This document shows positions 36,010 to 47,417 of a DNA stretch of 64,000 nt, piece after piece. Source of the DNA: Chlorocebus sabaeus (taxonomy: Eukaryota; Chordata; Mammalia; Primates; Cercopithecidae). Both the position numbers and the translations under genes were made by a program. Location of the stretch: contig NC_132931.1 in the NCBI RefSeq assembly GCF_047675955.1, positions 2,604,001 through 2,668,000 of the forward strand, given 5' to 3'. The notes beneath the pieces were generated by a model that saw only the letters and a program-made list of their open reading frames with translations, did not search any database and was not told the origin of the DNA. Every line of letters begins with the position of its first letter. Position 1 is the stretch's first letter.

Positions 36010-36184
36010 TCTTGAAAGACAACATGGCATAATGGAAAGAAAAGAATGTTTTAGAGTGAAGGTAAATCAGGGTTCAAATCTGAATTTTATTACAATTAGT
36101 GGCATAATCTTATACAGGTCACTGAATATCTGAACCTCCCTTATGCCTTATTAAAACAGGGACATCAATTAATACCTACCTTCA

Positions 36185-36509
36185 GCCGGTCGAGGGGGCT
36201 CACATCTGAAATCCCAGCACTTTGGGAGGCCGAGGCAGGCGGATCATTTGTGGTCAGGAGTTCAAGACCAGCCTGACCAACATGGTGAAAACCCCGTCTC
36301 TACTAAAAATACAAAGAACAAAAAAAAACAACAAAAAAAACCAAAGATATAGCCAGGAGTGGTGGCACAAGCCTCTAGTCCCAGCTACTCAGGAGGTTGA
36401 GGCAGGAGAATCACTTGAACTTGGGAGGTGGAGGTTGCAGTGAGCCGAGATTGTGCCCTGCACTCCAGCCTGGGTGACAGAGTGAGACTCCATCTCAAAA
36501 AAAAAAAAA
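36185..36509 (+). mobile_element. AluS, full length
   Basis: First of a tandem Alu pair inside the MIR. The middle linker is expanded to aaaaaaaacaacaaaaaaaa. Confidence 0.94.
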
Positions 36510-36813
36510 AGGGGGGGGGGTAGGCGCCGGGGTTAACGCCTGTAATCCTAGCACTTTGGAAGGCTGAGGCAGGTGGATTACATGAGATCAGGAGTTCAAG
36601 ACCAGCCTGACCAACATGATGAAATCCCATCTCTATTAAAAATACAAAAAATAGCCAGGTGTGGTGGCATGTGCCTGTAATCCCAGCTACTTGGGAGGCT
36701 GAGGCAGGAGAATTGCTTGAACCCAGGAGGCAGGGGTTGCAGTGAGCCAAGATAGTGCCACTGCACTCCAGCTTGGGCAACAAGAGAGAACTTTCATCTC
36801 TAAATAAATAAAT
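36510..36813 (+). mobile_element. AluS, full length, with G tract at 5' end
   Basis: Starts with ten G directly after the preceding A tail, then taggcgccggggttaacgcc, an altered 5' box. The tail is TAAA repeats. Confidence 0.93.
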
Positions 36814-36905
36814 AATACCTACCTTTCATTGCTGTCATAAAAAGTAAAATAGCTTAACAATATGCTTGCCCTGTAGTTCATCATGGTGAGTGATGTTATT
36901 AGTAT

Positions 36906-37222
36906 TTGTTTATTTGATCTGCTATTGATTGATAGCACATGAAAGTCTTCCCTTTCTTAGCTCAGAAAAATTGTCTCATTACTATACCTTCTAGTATTCT
37001 TGGATCCTTGTGTCTTTCCTTCTTGTAAAGTTCAAGTCTCCAATTTCTGTGTTTCATGTGTTATCTTTCTCTCTCATCATTTTACTTCTTTTTTATGTTC
37101 CCTGTCTAGGCTCGGTCAGGGCTGTAGGTTATTGATATGATTATCTGTGCTGCTGCTGTTGCTATTTATTCTGCTATAGGAGTTGTTCTTTTCCTACCCC
37201 AGATAATATAATATCATATTTT
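36906..37222. other. Intronic sequence, nothing recognised
   Basis: About 320 bases, unassigned. Confidence 0.5.
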
Positions 37223-37512
37223 CTGACTGGGTGCGGTGGCTCACACCAATAATCCCAGCACTTTGGGAGGCCAAGGTGGGAGGATTGCTTGAAGCTGGAA
37301 GTTCTAGAGCAGCTTGAACAACATAGCAAGACCCTGTCTCTACAAAAAATAATAATAAAATAAAAGTAGCTGGGCATGGTGGTGTGCACCTGTAGTTCTA
37401 GCTACTTGGAGGCTGAAGTGGGAAGATTGCTTGGGCCCAGAAGGTTGAGGCTATAGAGTGCTATAATCATGGCACTGTACTCCAGCCTGGGCAACACAGC
37501 GAGACCCTGTCG
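37223..37512 (+). mobile_element. AluJ, near full length
   Basis: J wording (gattgcttgaagctggaagt, acaacatagcaagaccctg). The tail turns into the purine tract. Confidence 0.94.
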
Positions 37513-37695
37513 AAAGAGAGAGAAGGAAGGAAGGAAGAGGAAGGAAGGGAGGAAGGAGGAAAGAAGGGAGGAAGGAAGGAAGGGAGGAAAGTATAGGAAA
37601 GAAGGGAAGGAGGGAGGGAGGAAAAAGGGAGGCAGAGAAGAAAGGAGGGAAGGGGGAGGAAGGAAGAAAGGGAGGGAGGGAGGGAATGAAAAGGA
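37508..37695. repeat. GGAA/GGGA purine microsatellite with G-quadruplex motif
   Basis: About 190 bases of A and G with very few interruptions. 37670-37684 reads gggagggagggaggg, the compact four-tract G-quadruplex pattern. Confidence 0.96.
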
Positions 37696-38004
37696 AAGCA
37701 ATTATATTTTTCAAAAAGCACTTATGTTTACCTCTATAAAATTAATATACTAATACGCTATTTTAAGCAACATGAGGAGTATACGAAGTTGAAGTGTATA
37801 AGTAAAAAGTTCGTATCATACAGATTTCAACTTTTCTATCACACAGTGGCTTCCCTTTCTGCCCTTCCCAGCTCCTGTGTCCTACCCCGTCCCTGTTTTT
37901 TCCTTATCAAGTCACCTGCAGGTGCTACTCTACTCATACATGGTGGCCCTTAAAATGCATACCCCCAAAACAGAAATTGAAAACGATGATTAAAAAGAGA
38001 TATG
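37696..38004. other. Intronic sequence, nothing recognised
   Basis: About 310 bases, unassigned. Confidence 0.5.
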
Positions 38005-38282
38005 GTCTGGGTGGGGTGGCTCACGCCTGTAATCCCAGCACTTTGGGAGTCTGAGGCGGGTGGATCACTTGAACTCAAGAGTTCAAGCCCCACCTGGCTA
38101 ACATGGTGAAACCCAGTCTTTACTAAAATACAAAAATTAGCCAGGTGTGGTGGCATGTACCTGTAGTCCCAGCTACTTAGGAGGTTGAGGCAGGAGAATC
38201 CCTTGAACCTGGGAGGCAGAGGTTGCAGTGAGCCAAGATCATGCCACTGCACTCCAGCCTGGGCAACAGAGCAAGACTATCT
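38005..38282 (+). mobile_element. AluS, near full length
   Basis: Tail replaced by the following CA repeat. Confidence 0.95.
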
Positions 38283-38304
38283 CACACACACACACACACA
38301 CACA
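38283..38304. repeat. (CA)n microsatellite
   Basis: Eleven CA units at an Alu 3' end. Confidence 0.97.
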
Positions 38305-38749
38305 AAAAGAAGCAATATGAATGAATGAAGCTTCCGATATCTGTGCCCACACTGTGATAGATGCTTATGAACATCTCTTACTTTGCTCACATCGTGGAGA
38401 CCACTGCCCCAGATAATATCCAATTTCCCTGCATTTTCTTTCTGCAGCATTTTCCCCTTTTTAACACACACACCCTTGTGAGTCCTTGGTTGTCTGTGCT
38501 CCCAGCTGAACTCTGATTTCCTAGAGGACAGTGTCCACGTGGCCCCTGTTCACTGCAGTATCCCCAAGGCCGAGCACGATGGCTGCCACGTCAGGGGTTT
38601 GGGTAAATATTTATTGACGTGAGTTAGAAGTTGCAGTTTCCTGCCAACGGATCCCAGGTAGGCTTTGACTTTGCTAGTGCATTGTCATCGTTCTTGCTTT
38701 TTCTCCTCACTGAAGCCAGGCTCTATTTTCTTTTTTCTATTTCATCTTA
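38305..38749. other. Intronic sequence with MIR-type piece
   Basis: 38515-38640 (tttcctagaggacagtgtcc, gggtaaatatttattgacgt) reads as MIR/L2; the rest is unassigned. Confidence 0.5.
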
Positions 38750-39003
38750 TTGAGACAAGGTTCTGCTCTGTTACTCTGACTGCAGTGCAGTGGTGCCATC
38801 ATAGCTCACTGCAGCCTTTAAGTCCTGGGCTCAAGCAATCCTCGTGCCTCCGCCTCCCAAGTAGCTGGAACTACAGGTGCTCACCACTGCACTCAGCTAA
38901 TGTTTTATTTCTTTTGTAGAGATGGCGTCTTGCTATGTTGTCCAGGCTGGTCTCAGACTCCCAGCCTCTCACCTCAATCTCCCAAAGTGCTGAAATTACA
39001 GGT
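38750..39003 (-). mobile_element. AluJ, partial
   Basis: Ends at gctgaaattacagg, lacking the 5' box. Confidence 0.92.
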
Positions 39004-39269
39004 AGCTATGACTCTCAGCCTCCTTCCACTCCTGTTTCAGCCTCTTGTATTTTCATTTCATCTTAGTATGTCTATACAGACTCTTATTTGTGGAAGGCTT
39101 TCACTGGCCGTATCTAACATGAAGCAGGTGTTTCTTACCCTTTCTTCTCTCTCCGATAGTGAATAATTTGGAGGGGTTAATTTTGTCTTTGTATATTGAA
39201 GGGCAATGCTTGCCTTCTCTGCTGGATTAAACCTTACGATTCCCCACTAGTTTTCAGTTTTGTTTTATT

Positions 39270-39567
39270 TTATTTATTTATTTTGACACAGAGTTTCACT
39301 CTGTTGTCCAGGCTAGAGTGCAGCGACACAATCTTGGCTCACTGCAGCCTCGACTTCCCTGGGCTCTGGTGATTCTCCCACCTCAGCTTGATGAGTACCT
39401 GTGACTATAGGCGCATGCCACCATGCCCCAGCTAATTTTTGTATTTCTTGTAGAGACAGGGTTTTGCTAGGTTGCCCAGGCTTGTCTCAAACTCTTGGGC
39501 TCAAGCAAATCTCCCGCCTCGGCCTCCCAAAGTGCTAGGATTGAAGGGGTGAGCTACCGCACCTGGC
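39270..39567 (-). mobile_element. AluJ, full length
   Basis: Target duplication tagttttcagtt before and tagttttcaatc after it. Confidence 0.94.
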
Positions 39568-39582
39568 CTTAGTTTTCAATCC

Positions 39583-39877
39583 TTTTTTTTTTTTTTTAAG
39601 AGGGAGTCTCGCTCTGTTGCCCAGAGTGCAATGGCACGATCTCGGCTCACTCAACCTCTGCCTCCCAGGTTCGAGTGATTCTTCTGCCTCGGACTCCAGA
39701 GTAGCTAGGATTACAGGCACCTGCCACCACACCTAGCTGATTTTTGTGGGTTTTTTTGGTAGAGATGGGGTTTCACCATGTTGGCCAGGCTGGTCTCAAA
39801 CTCCTGACCTCAGGTGATCCACCCACCTCCACCTCCCAAAGTGTTGGGATTACAGGCATGAGCCACCACATCCCGCC
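39583..39877 (-). mobile_element. AluS, full length
   Basis: Has a short deletion near the T-tract end (ttgcccagagtgcaatggc). Confidence 0.95.
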
Positions 39878-39878
39878 T

Positions 39879-40138
39879 CTCTACAAAAAAATTTAAAAAT
39901 GAATCAGGCATGGTGGTGTGTGCCTGTAGTCCTAGCTACTCAGGGAGGCTGAGGCAGGAGAATTGCCTTAGCCTCAGAATTGGAAGTGCAGTCAGCTATG
40001 ATTGTGTCACTGCACTCCAGCCTTGGCAACAGAAAGAGACCCTGTCTCAAAAACAAAACAAACAAACAAAAAAAACCAAAAAAAAAAAAAAAAAAAAAAA
40101 ACGAAAAGAAAAAAGAAAAGAAAAGAAAAAGGAGGAAG
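39879..40138 (+). mobile_element. Alu right-half fragment with A-rich tail
   Basis: Starts at ctctacaaaaaaatttaaaa. The tail includes AAAC and AAAAG units and a 26-base A tract. Confidence 0.92.
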
Positions 40139-40734
40139 AAAACTGGAGCCTGTGGAACCTATGGCTCCCACTCATTGCATTACTTTCTGGTGCTGGAACT
40201 TCTCCCCATGTAATATGCTGGGGTTGTTCCTGCAACTCAAGGTCGAAACAGAGGCACCAAGAAGGGAGAGGAAATGGATAAAACAGAAGGGGGACAAGAT
40301 GCCAGACTTCCTGGTAATCCAAGCACACATAGTCAGGAGCTGGCTGTCTGGGTGCCTTGATTTTGCAGACCTGGGTCTCCCAGCTTGGGGCAGGCAGCGT
40401 ATGCTGTTCATGCCACTTCCCACCCTTTCCTGGCAGGTGCTTTCTAGTAGTGCTTGCAGAGACCACCAGCTTCACTTCTCCATCAGCTTCACTGGAGCCA
40501 TGCTGAGTGTACGTTCCCCAGATTCGTTCAAATGGATGACTATCTTCAGCTTCTAGGACCGCTGTGACTTTGTGTCTTTTTCTAGTTTCATGGAGACTTC
40601 CATGAGAAGTCGAGCAAAAACATCAGAAATTGGTATCTCCGTGCCTCTTAATCCTGAAGTCAAGATTATTCTGCAGTCATTGCATCCGTATTCTCAAAAC
40701 ACCTAACATATTTCAGATCAGAAGTTTTAGACTG
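40139..40734. other. Intronic sequence, nothing recognised
   Basis: Repeat-poor 600 bases. Open frames on both strands extend in from the Alu tail and have no recognisable family. Confidence 0.5.
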
Positions 40735-41052
40735 TGGCTGGATGCAGTGGTTCACGCCTCTAATCCCATTGCTTTGGGAGGCTGAGGTGGGAGGATTGCT
40801 TGAGGCCAAGAGTTGGAGATCGGCCTGGGAAACATAGCGAGACCCCATCTCTTCAAATAATTAAATAAATAAATAATTAGCCAGGCATGGTGGTGCACAC
40901 CTGTAGTCCTGGCTACCCAGGAACCTGAAGCAGGAGGTTTGCTTGAACCCAGTAGTTTGAGCCTGCAATGAGCTGTGATTGTACCACGGCACTCTAGCCT
41001 GGGTGACAGAGCAAGACTCTGCCTAAAAATAAAAATAAAAAAAATAAAAATT
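40735..41052 (+). mobile_element. AluJ, full length
   Basis: Tail of AAAAT units; J wording (gattgcttgaggccaagagt). Confidence 0.94.
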
Positions 41053-41508
41053 TAAGCTGAAATTATTCTCTGAAGGTTAAAAAAATACCCTGCAACCATC
41101 GGAGTAGATAGAAGGTGAGGTTTGATGCAATTGAGAGACCTTTTCTGTCTTGCCTGGATACTTTCTCTTCCATATGGATCCCTGAGGGAGGCATGTGCAT
41201 CGGAGAAGTTGGAATGGGAAATAAAGCCCCCCCTTTATATCTGCCTTGCTCAGCCGCCATCTCCCCGTGCAGAAAAGAAGACAGGGGTAAGGTGGCTTGG
41301 CCTACTCTGAGGAGGCTGGCTCTGGATAAACCTACCACATAGATGAGAAACACGACCAGAAATGGGCTTCAGCTCTGAGCACAAACTTTTAGCACATCCT
41401 GGGAGCCAACCCCATCTGATTTGCTCCTGCTGTTCTGCTCTTTGGAGGAGAGGAGAGAGAGAGGGGACAATAGCAGCACTAGAAAGTGCTGCCCCAACTC
41501 TCGTATTC
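41053..41508. other. Intronic sequence, nothing recognised
   Basis: About 455 bases, unassigned. Confidence 0.5.
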
Positions 41509-41513
41509 ACCCC

Positions 41514-41870
41514 TGATATGGTTTGGTTGTGTCCCCACCCAAATCTTATCTTGAACTCCCACGTGTTGTGGGAGGGACCTAGTGGGAGGTAATTGAATCA
41601 TGGTTGGGGTGGGGGGACTTCCCCGTGCTATTCTTGTGATAGTGAGTAAGTCTCATAAGACCTGATGGTTTTAAAAAGAGATGTTTCCCTGCACAAGCTC
41701 TCTCTCTTTGCCTGCTACCATCCATGTGACTTGCTCCTCCTTTGCCTTCTGCCATGATTGTGAGGCCTCCCCAGCCATGTGGAACTGTAAGTCCAACTAA
41801 ACTTCTTTCTTTTGTAAATTGCCCAGTGTCAGGTATGTCTTTATCAGCAGCATGAAAACGAACTAATATA
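41514..41870 (+). mobile_element. THE1/MST LTR (ERVL-MaLR), solo, complete
   Basis: Starts tgatatggtttggttgtgtc and ends gaaaacgaactaatata, flanked by the 5-base duplication acccc (41509-41513, 41871-41875), as expected for this class. No internal region, so formed by LTR-LTR recombination. Confidence 0.93.
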
Positions 41871-41883
41871 ACCCCATTACCTC

Positions 41884-42159
41884 TTTTTTATTTAAGAGAC
41901 AGGGTCTCACTCTTGTCCAAACTGGACAACTGCAGCCTCAAACTCCTGGGCTCAAGCGATCCTTCTGCCTCGACCTCCAGAGTGGCTGGGACCAAAGCAT
42001 AGGACCATCACACCTGGCTAAGTGTTTTAAAATTTTTTGTGAAGATGGGATCTGGCTATGTTGTCCAAGCTGGTTTCAAACTCCTGGCCTCAAGCTATCC
42101 TCCTGGGTCAGCCTCCCAAACTATTGGGATTCTAGGCATGAGCCACCATGCCTGGCTTG
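41884..42159 (-). mobile_element. AluJ, near full length
   Basis: Part of the right monomer near the T end is deleted (cactcttgtccaaactggac). Confidence 0.93.
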
Positions 42160-42889
42160 ATTTTCCTACTCTGCTACGGTTAACTGATATTTTTCATTCT
42201 GATGTAAAGTGTGCATAAAAGCATTTTTTTCTATTTTTATTGTTCTGCATTATGTAATACGTATAAAAACTTTGTGCTTATTGTTCCACTCCCTTGGGAA
42301 ATGGGCTTCCTGGGGGTGCTGGACTGGTGAAGACAATGAACCTCTCTGGGTTGTCCAGACCTTTATTTAACTTTGACCAGCTGTGTGGGGATAAGGTAGT
42401 TCAGGAACTAGGAGAGCCTGCTGAATGTAAAATTCCATGAACAGAAGCAGAGAATGACGAGACTGTGCTAGTTCTTTCAGAATAACAGCAGCACCCTTGC
42501 ACTGCACAGAGTTAAACATCCCAAATCTGGAAGGACCCTACCTTGTGTCACCAGCAGCTGCAAGATCTATATTAGGGCCTCTGAACCACGAGAAGCCATG
42601 CATCTATTCCTGCTCTAGGTCGAAATGTTTATTTCTATAAATTTTTGTGGCCTTGGCTCAATGACTCAGGAACTCAGAATGAGAGTGGGGGTGTGTGCAG
42701 AAGTGTTGGCCTAGCAAGATATCCTTAGGATGGCATGCTTGCAAGGCTGGCCCTTAGCTGCTTTCTGGAAAATTGGAGTTTTGGAGGGGTCCCACCATTC
42801 CTAAAACCGTTAAGAGTGGTTCATCATGGCCTGTTTGTTCAAACCATATGGTTTATGCTAAGCACCATTTTCCTTTCGGGAGTCTTATT
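42160..42889. other. Intronic sequence, possibly LTR-derived
   Basis: Unassigned 730 bases. They may belong with the LTR-like end at 43050-43427, but no diagnostic boundary was found. Confidence 0.4.
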
Positions 42890-43049
42890 TATTTATTTTT
42901 AAGAGGTAAAGTCTCACTCTGTTGCCTAGGCTGGAGTGCAATGACACAGTCAGAGTTCACTGCAGCCTCAACCTGCTGGCCTCAAGCAATCCTGCAGCCT
43001 CAGCCTCCCAAAGTGCTGGGATTATACGTGTGATCCACTGCTCCTGCCC
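42890..43049 (-). mobile_element. Alu monomer (FRAM-like)
   Basis: About 160 bases: antisense start, B-box region, then directly cagcctcccaaagtgctggg. A monomeric or internally deleted Alu. Confidence 0.85.
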
Positions 43050-43427
43050 CTGTTTGAGAGTCTTGAATTTGAGTACATGCCAGGCAGAGAGTGCCAGCAT
43101 GACCAGCCCCCAATGAAAACCCTGGACATTCATTCTCTAGTGAACTTTCCTGGTGGGCAGCATTTCACATCTACTGACACTACTCGTTGTTAGGGGAGTG
43201 ATGCCTGTCCTGTGGATGCCACTGGGAGAGGATTCTGAAATCTTGAGTCTGGTTTCCTCTAGATTTTTGCCCCACACTCTGGATCGTTGAGATGATTGTG
43301 TATTGTATTCTTTCTTCGTAATAAATTATAGCTACACATACAACTGTATGCTCAGCCTTGGGAGGACTTGTGCCAAACTGTTGAACATGGTAATGGGTCT
43401 TGGGTGGCCCTCCGACACATAGCCCAC
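43050..43427 (+). mobile_element. LTR-like 3' end, family not assigned
   Basis: aatgaaaaccctggacattc, a cgtaataaattatagctaca polyadenylation-like site, then ggtggccctccgacaca at the end. This order resembles an ERV LTR downstream half. Confidence 0.45.
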
Positions 43428-43573
43428 CCACCTAACGTGAGATACCTCCAATGCGTAACGCATCTGAAAGCCTGCAGCCCCCTTTGAACCAAGTTGCTAC
43501 TCCTAAGTCCCTTTTATAAAAATTCTGGTGCTGCTGTCAGGACAAGAACATGGTTTTTGCCATCTTGCTATTC

Positions 43574-44246
43574 TGTGTTAGTCTGTTCTCAGGCTGCTAA
43601 TAAAGACTTACCCGAGACTAGATAATTTATAAAGGAAATAGGTTTAATGGACTCATAGTTCCACATGGCTGGGGAGGCCTCGCAATCATGGCAAAAGGCA
43701 AGGAGGAGCAAAGCCACGTCTTACATGGTGGCAGGCAAAGAAGGAGAGGCCATGTGCAGGAGAATTCCCCTTTATCAAACTGTCAGATCTCATGAGACTT
43801 ACTCACTGTCTAGAGAAAAGCACAGGAAAGACCCACCCCCATGATCCAATTACCTCCCACTGGGTCCCTCCCATGACATGTAGGAATTATGGGAGCTACA
43901 ATTCAAGAGGAGGTTTGCAACAGGTGTGGTGGCTCATACCTATAATCCCAGCACTTTGGGAGGCTGAGGTGGGCAGATCACCTGAGGTCAGGAGTTCGAG
44001 ACCAGCCTGGCCAACATGGTGAAAGCCTGTCTCTACTAAAAATACAAAAATTAACCGAGTATGGTGGTGCGCACCTGTAATCCCAGCTACTTGGGAGGCT
44101 GAGATGGGAGAATTGCTTGAACCCAGGAGGCAGAGGTTGCAGTGAGCCGAGATCGCACCACTGCACTCAGCCCAGGTGACAGAGCCAGATGCTGTCTCAA
44201 AAAAAAAAAAAAAAAATTGGGGTGGGGACACAGCCAAAACATATCA
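43574..44246 (-). mobile_element. MST/THE1-type LTR (ERVL-MaLR), antisense, split by Alu
   Basis: From tgtgttagtctgttctcagg through agttccacatggctggggag and catgatccaattacctccca. It resumes after the AluS at 43918-44217 with ggggtggggacacagccaaa and ends acatatca. Same family as the LTR 2 kb upstream, in the opposite orientation. Confidence 0.9.
43918..44217 (+). mobile_element. AluS, full length
   Basis: Inserted in the LTR at a gaggtttg/ttggggtg position; its tail is 17 A. Confidence 0.95.
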
Positions 44247-44631
44247 CACCCCGATCCCCTCACTCCGGTAATCAGCCCCACAATGTCCCTTTCTCAGTCT
44301 TCATCCTACTTGGCCCTTTGTGGCATTGAACATTACTAGGGACTAACCACCTGCCCTTGATTGGAGGTCTCCCTTGATCTCTCAGGCACCTGCCTTTCTC
44401 TTGGTTCTCTTCTCAGACTATTTTGTTCCCATTGTCCTTCATCTCCCACCTCTTAACGTGGAGTGTAATAGGATATCAAAAGGGCACTCTGTTGCCTCAA
44501 TTTCAGGCCCTAAAGCTGAAGAATAATATAGTAGATGCCAACTTTTCCTCCTAGAAGTACATGCTAGACCACCCCCAAGCTAAGATGGCATCAGCTCTGC
44601 TGCCATTTTCCTATTGTTCTTCCTCATCTTT

Positions 44632-44982
44632 GTGTATCAGCGTGCTTGGGCTGCTACACCAAGATACCACAGACCTGGTGGCTTCATCAACAGAAATTTA
44701 TTTATTTATTTATTTATTGGTAGTTCTGAAGGCTGAAAGCCCAACCTGAAGATGCTGGTTGGGCTGGTTTCTACTGAAGCCTCTCTCCATGGTTTGCACG
44801 TGGCCACGTTTTCTCAGTGTCCTCACTTGGACATTTTCTCTGTGCGTGTGTGCATATGGATTAAGGTTCCACAGTTATGAGGCAATTTAACCTTAATTTC
44901 TTCATTAAAGGCCCTGTCTCCAAATACAACCATATTGGGAATTAACCTATGAATTTGATGGGACCCAATTCAGTCCATAACA
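44632..44982 (-). mobile_element. MLT1 LTR, antisense
   Basis: gcttgggctgctacaccaag, acagaaatttatttatttat (locally expanded TTTA), agaccctgtctcc-like ggccctgtctccaaatacaa, and cagtccataacac at the end. Confidence 0.85.
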
Positions 44983-45019
44983 CTTTTTAAATTTAATTCA
45001 ACTGTATTCATTTAATTTA

Positions 45020-45340
45020 TTTTTTGAGACAGTCTTGCTTTGTTGCCCAGGCTGGGGTGCAGTGGCATGATCGTAACTCACTACAGCCATGACTTCCCAG
45101 GATCAAGCCATCTTCCTGTCTCAGCCTTCTGAGTAGCTGGGACTAAAAGCACATACTATCACGGCTGGCTATTTTTTTTTTTTTTTTAACTGTAATTTTT
45201 GTAGGGATGAGCTCTCACTATGTTGCCCAGGCACAACACTCCTAGGCTCAAGTGATCCTTCTGCCCCAGCCTTCGAAAGTGCTGGGATTACAAGCATGAA
45301 CCAGGGATTCATGGGCATGGGATTATAACCATGCCCAGCT
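45020..45340 (-). mobile_element. AluJ, full length, decayed 5' end
   Basis: Near the 5' end, tgggattacaagcatgaacc is followed by an extra catgggattataaccatgcc, a small imperfect duplication. Confidence 0.92.
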
Positions 45341-46247
45341 TCCTAACACTTTTTAAGAGGTTGATGTTAAAGGATTAGGCAAAAGAATTCTCAGGGTGGG
45401 GAAGGGGTGTTTTCTCATTCAATTTGAGCTAAAGATGTTTCCTAAGAGCCATTTGTAGAGATTGACTTCTGATTGCTACAGCATAAAGCATACAGCAGCT
45501 TGTGTTTGAGCCATCTGCAAAAAGTTTAAAGGCCTGGGCTGGGGCTGGAGCTGCTATTGAGTTTAGTAACCAAGCAGAACAGGAAAGGGTTGCCTTTGGA
45601 AGAGCTGCCATCTCAATGATACATGAGACAATGGAGGAGCCTGCTTGGGGATGTCTTGAGGATCTCCTAGAGTGCTAATATTGCCTCAGAGGAGGGAGAG
45701 ACCTTCAGAAGCCCAGAGGTTTGGGAGGACATTTTCAGTAGCCAAAAGTGGGAGAGGCCTGGGCCCCCCTTTTCCCTTACTCTTCCAAGTCTATCCAACT
45801 ATGGTGTGGCTAGAAACCACAGCTGCATGGTGGGGAAGAAGGTGGACTCAATAAGAGTGGTGGTGGGGGAGACCTTGATCTATTCCTCTTCCCCACTCTA
45901 GGTTTACTAGCCTGGGTCAAGCCCAAGTCAAAAGAGGGAAGGTGTTTTCTTTCAATGGAGGGAAGTCTGTGGTTATGTGGTTAGTAGCCTGCACGGGATC
46001 TTTTATTATCTAAAAGTTACTGGATGGCTTTTGATTCCTTAAGAGTCTATAACAAAGCCAGGGGACCAGCCCAGTGCTCTCTTCAGGGAACGATTTGAGA
46101 CAGGGAAGCTTGAACAGGGAGTTGTGAGAAAGAGCAAAGTGTTTCTGCTTGCACCCTGTGGAGTCTAGCTCATCCAACGCGCCACCTACACAGCTGCTCC
46201 TCATAGTCCTCTTCTCTTTCCTGCCTTGCTCCTTTCCTTCCTTTGCT
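45341..46247. other. Intronic sequence, nothing recognised
   Basis: 900 bases without an assigned repeat; moderately GC-rich. Confidence 0.5.
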
Positions 46248-46413
46248 CTTGATGAGTTCATCTGGCTAGATACAAACAACTGAATTCACTGTTGAGTTTT
46301 TAAATTTTATTTACCTTTTGAACAGGTAAATGGTTCTGAACCTTTTCTGAACAGGTAAATGGTTTTGAACAGTCATATGGTTCAAATATAAAAAATGATG
46401 AAAAGATATTTAA
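46248..46413 (+). repeat. Duplicated block X, copy 1
   Basis: Paralogous to 47942-48068 (cttgatgagttcatctggct, acaacaggtg-free acaaacaactgaattcact, atgaaaagatatttaaggct). It carries an extra internal tandem of ctgaacaggtaaatggtt that copy 2 lacks. Confidence 0.9.
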
Positions 46414-47144
46414 GGCTAGGCAGGGTGGCTCACACCTGTAGTTCTAGCTCCTAGTGTTACAGGAAAGGGGTCCTGATCCAGACCCCAAGAGACAGTTCTT
46501 GGATCTCACGCAACAAAGATTGTGGGGTGAGTCCGTAGAGTAAAGTGGAAACAAGTTTATTAGGAAAGTAAAGGAATAAAAGAATGGCTACTCCATAGAC
46601 ACAGCAGCCATGAGGGCTGCTGGTTGCCCATTTTTATGGTTATTTCTTGATGATTTGCTAAACCAGGGGTGGATTATTTATGCCTCCCCTTTTTAGACCA
46701 TATAGGGTAACTTCTTGATGTTGCCATGGCATTTGTAAACTGTCATGGCGCTGGTGGGAGTGTAGCAGTGAGGAGGACCAGAGGTCACTCTCGTTGCCAT
46801 CTTGGTTTTGGTGGGTTTTGGCCAGCTTCTTTACTGCAATCTGTTTTATGAGCAAGTTCTTTATGACCTGTATCTTGTGCTGACCTCCTATCTCATCCTG
46901 TGACTTAGAATGCCTAACCTTCTGGGAATGCAGTACAGAGGGTTTCAGCCTTATTTTACCCAGCCCCTATTCAAGATGGAGTTGCTCTGGTTCAAATGCC
47001 TCTGACACTAGCACTCTGGGAGGCCGAGGTGGGAGGGTGGCTTGAGGTTAGGAGTTCAAAGTTACAGTGAGCTGTGATCACACCATTGCACTCCAGCCTG
47101 GGTGACAGAGCAAGGCCCTATCTCAAAAAAGAAAAAAAAAAATA
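46414..47144 (+). mobile_element. AluJ fragment, interrupted by a solo LTR
   Basis: 5' part 46414-46454 and 3' part 47008-47144. The fusion wording tagttctagctcctagcact is shared with the Alu at 48069, so the two are duplicates of one unusual Alu. Confidence 0.9.
46455..47007 (-). mobile_element. Class-I ERV solo LTR, 553 bases
   Basis: Starts tgttacaggaaaggggtcct, ends caaatgcctctgaca, with a 4-base duplication ctag (46451-46454, 47008-47011). Read on the - strand it shows aataaacttg and a downstream T/C-rich end, so the LTR is antisense. The 4-base duplication fits gamma-type (class I) integration. Subfamily not assigned. No internal genes. Confidence 0.88.
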
Positions 47145-47149
47145 GATGC

Positions 47150-47184
47150 TAGGTTGATGCAAAAGTAATTTCAGTTTTTGCCAT
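47150..47184 (+). mobile_element. MADE1 half element
   Basis: ctaggttgatgcaaaagtaa and tttcagtttttgccat match one terminal half of MADE1; the second half is missing. Confidence 0.85.
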
Positions 47185-47238
47185 GCTGATGGAATGGGAA
47201 TTCTGGAGTCCATGGAAGGCTTGAAACTTCCAGGAGAA

Positions 47239-47417
47239 GGCTTGGGAGTGGCGTAAAGGTAGCTCCCCGTTCCTCACCTACAGCACTGTACTTGTGTTCC
47301 AGGAAGCTGTGTATGCATTCCAGGAGCAGCGTGCACACAATTTGTGAGAACTCGGTTAAATAAAAACATCCTGTCCTCCAAATACCAGGGACCTGTGTTC
47401 TGATCACTGATCAGTGG
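47239..47417 (+). repeat. Duplicated block Y, copy 1
   Basis: Paralogous to 47747-47925 (gttaaataaaaacatcctgt, tcctccaaataccaggga). Roughly 83 percent identical by eye. Confidence 0.88.

Larger units (their letters stand above)
36010..36905 (+). mobile_element. MIR, split by two Alus
   Basis: Left part: ggcataatggaaagaaaaga, gggttcaaatctgaatttta, gtcactgaatatctgaacct. The right part resumes after 36813 with tacctttcattgctgtcata. The repeated taatacctacc marks the target duplication of the inserted block. Confidence 0.75.

Noticed and set aside
43050..43427. A terminal exon with the aataaa signal near 43320
   Set aside because: The context (short closing sequence ending in a CA after ggtggccctccgac) fits an LTR end better, and no open frame leads into it.
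46455..47007. Possible intact endogenous retrovirus
   Set aside because: Only a solitary LTR is present. No gag, pol or env sequence lies beside it.
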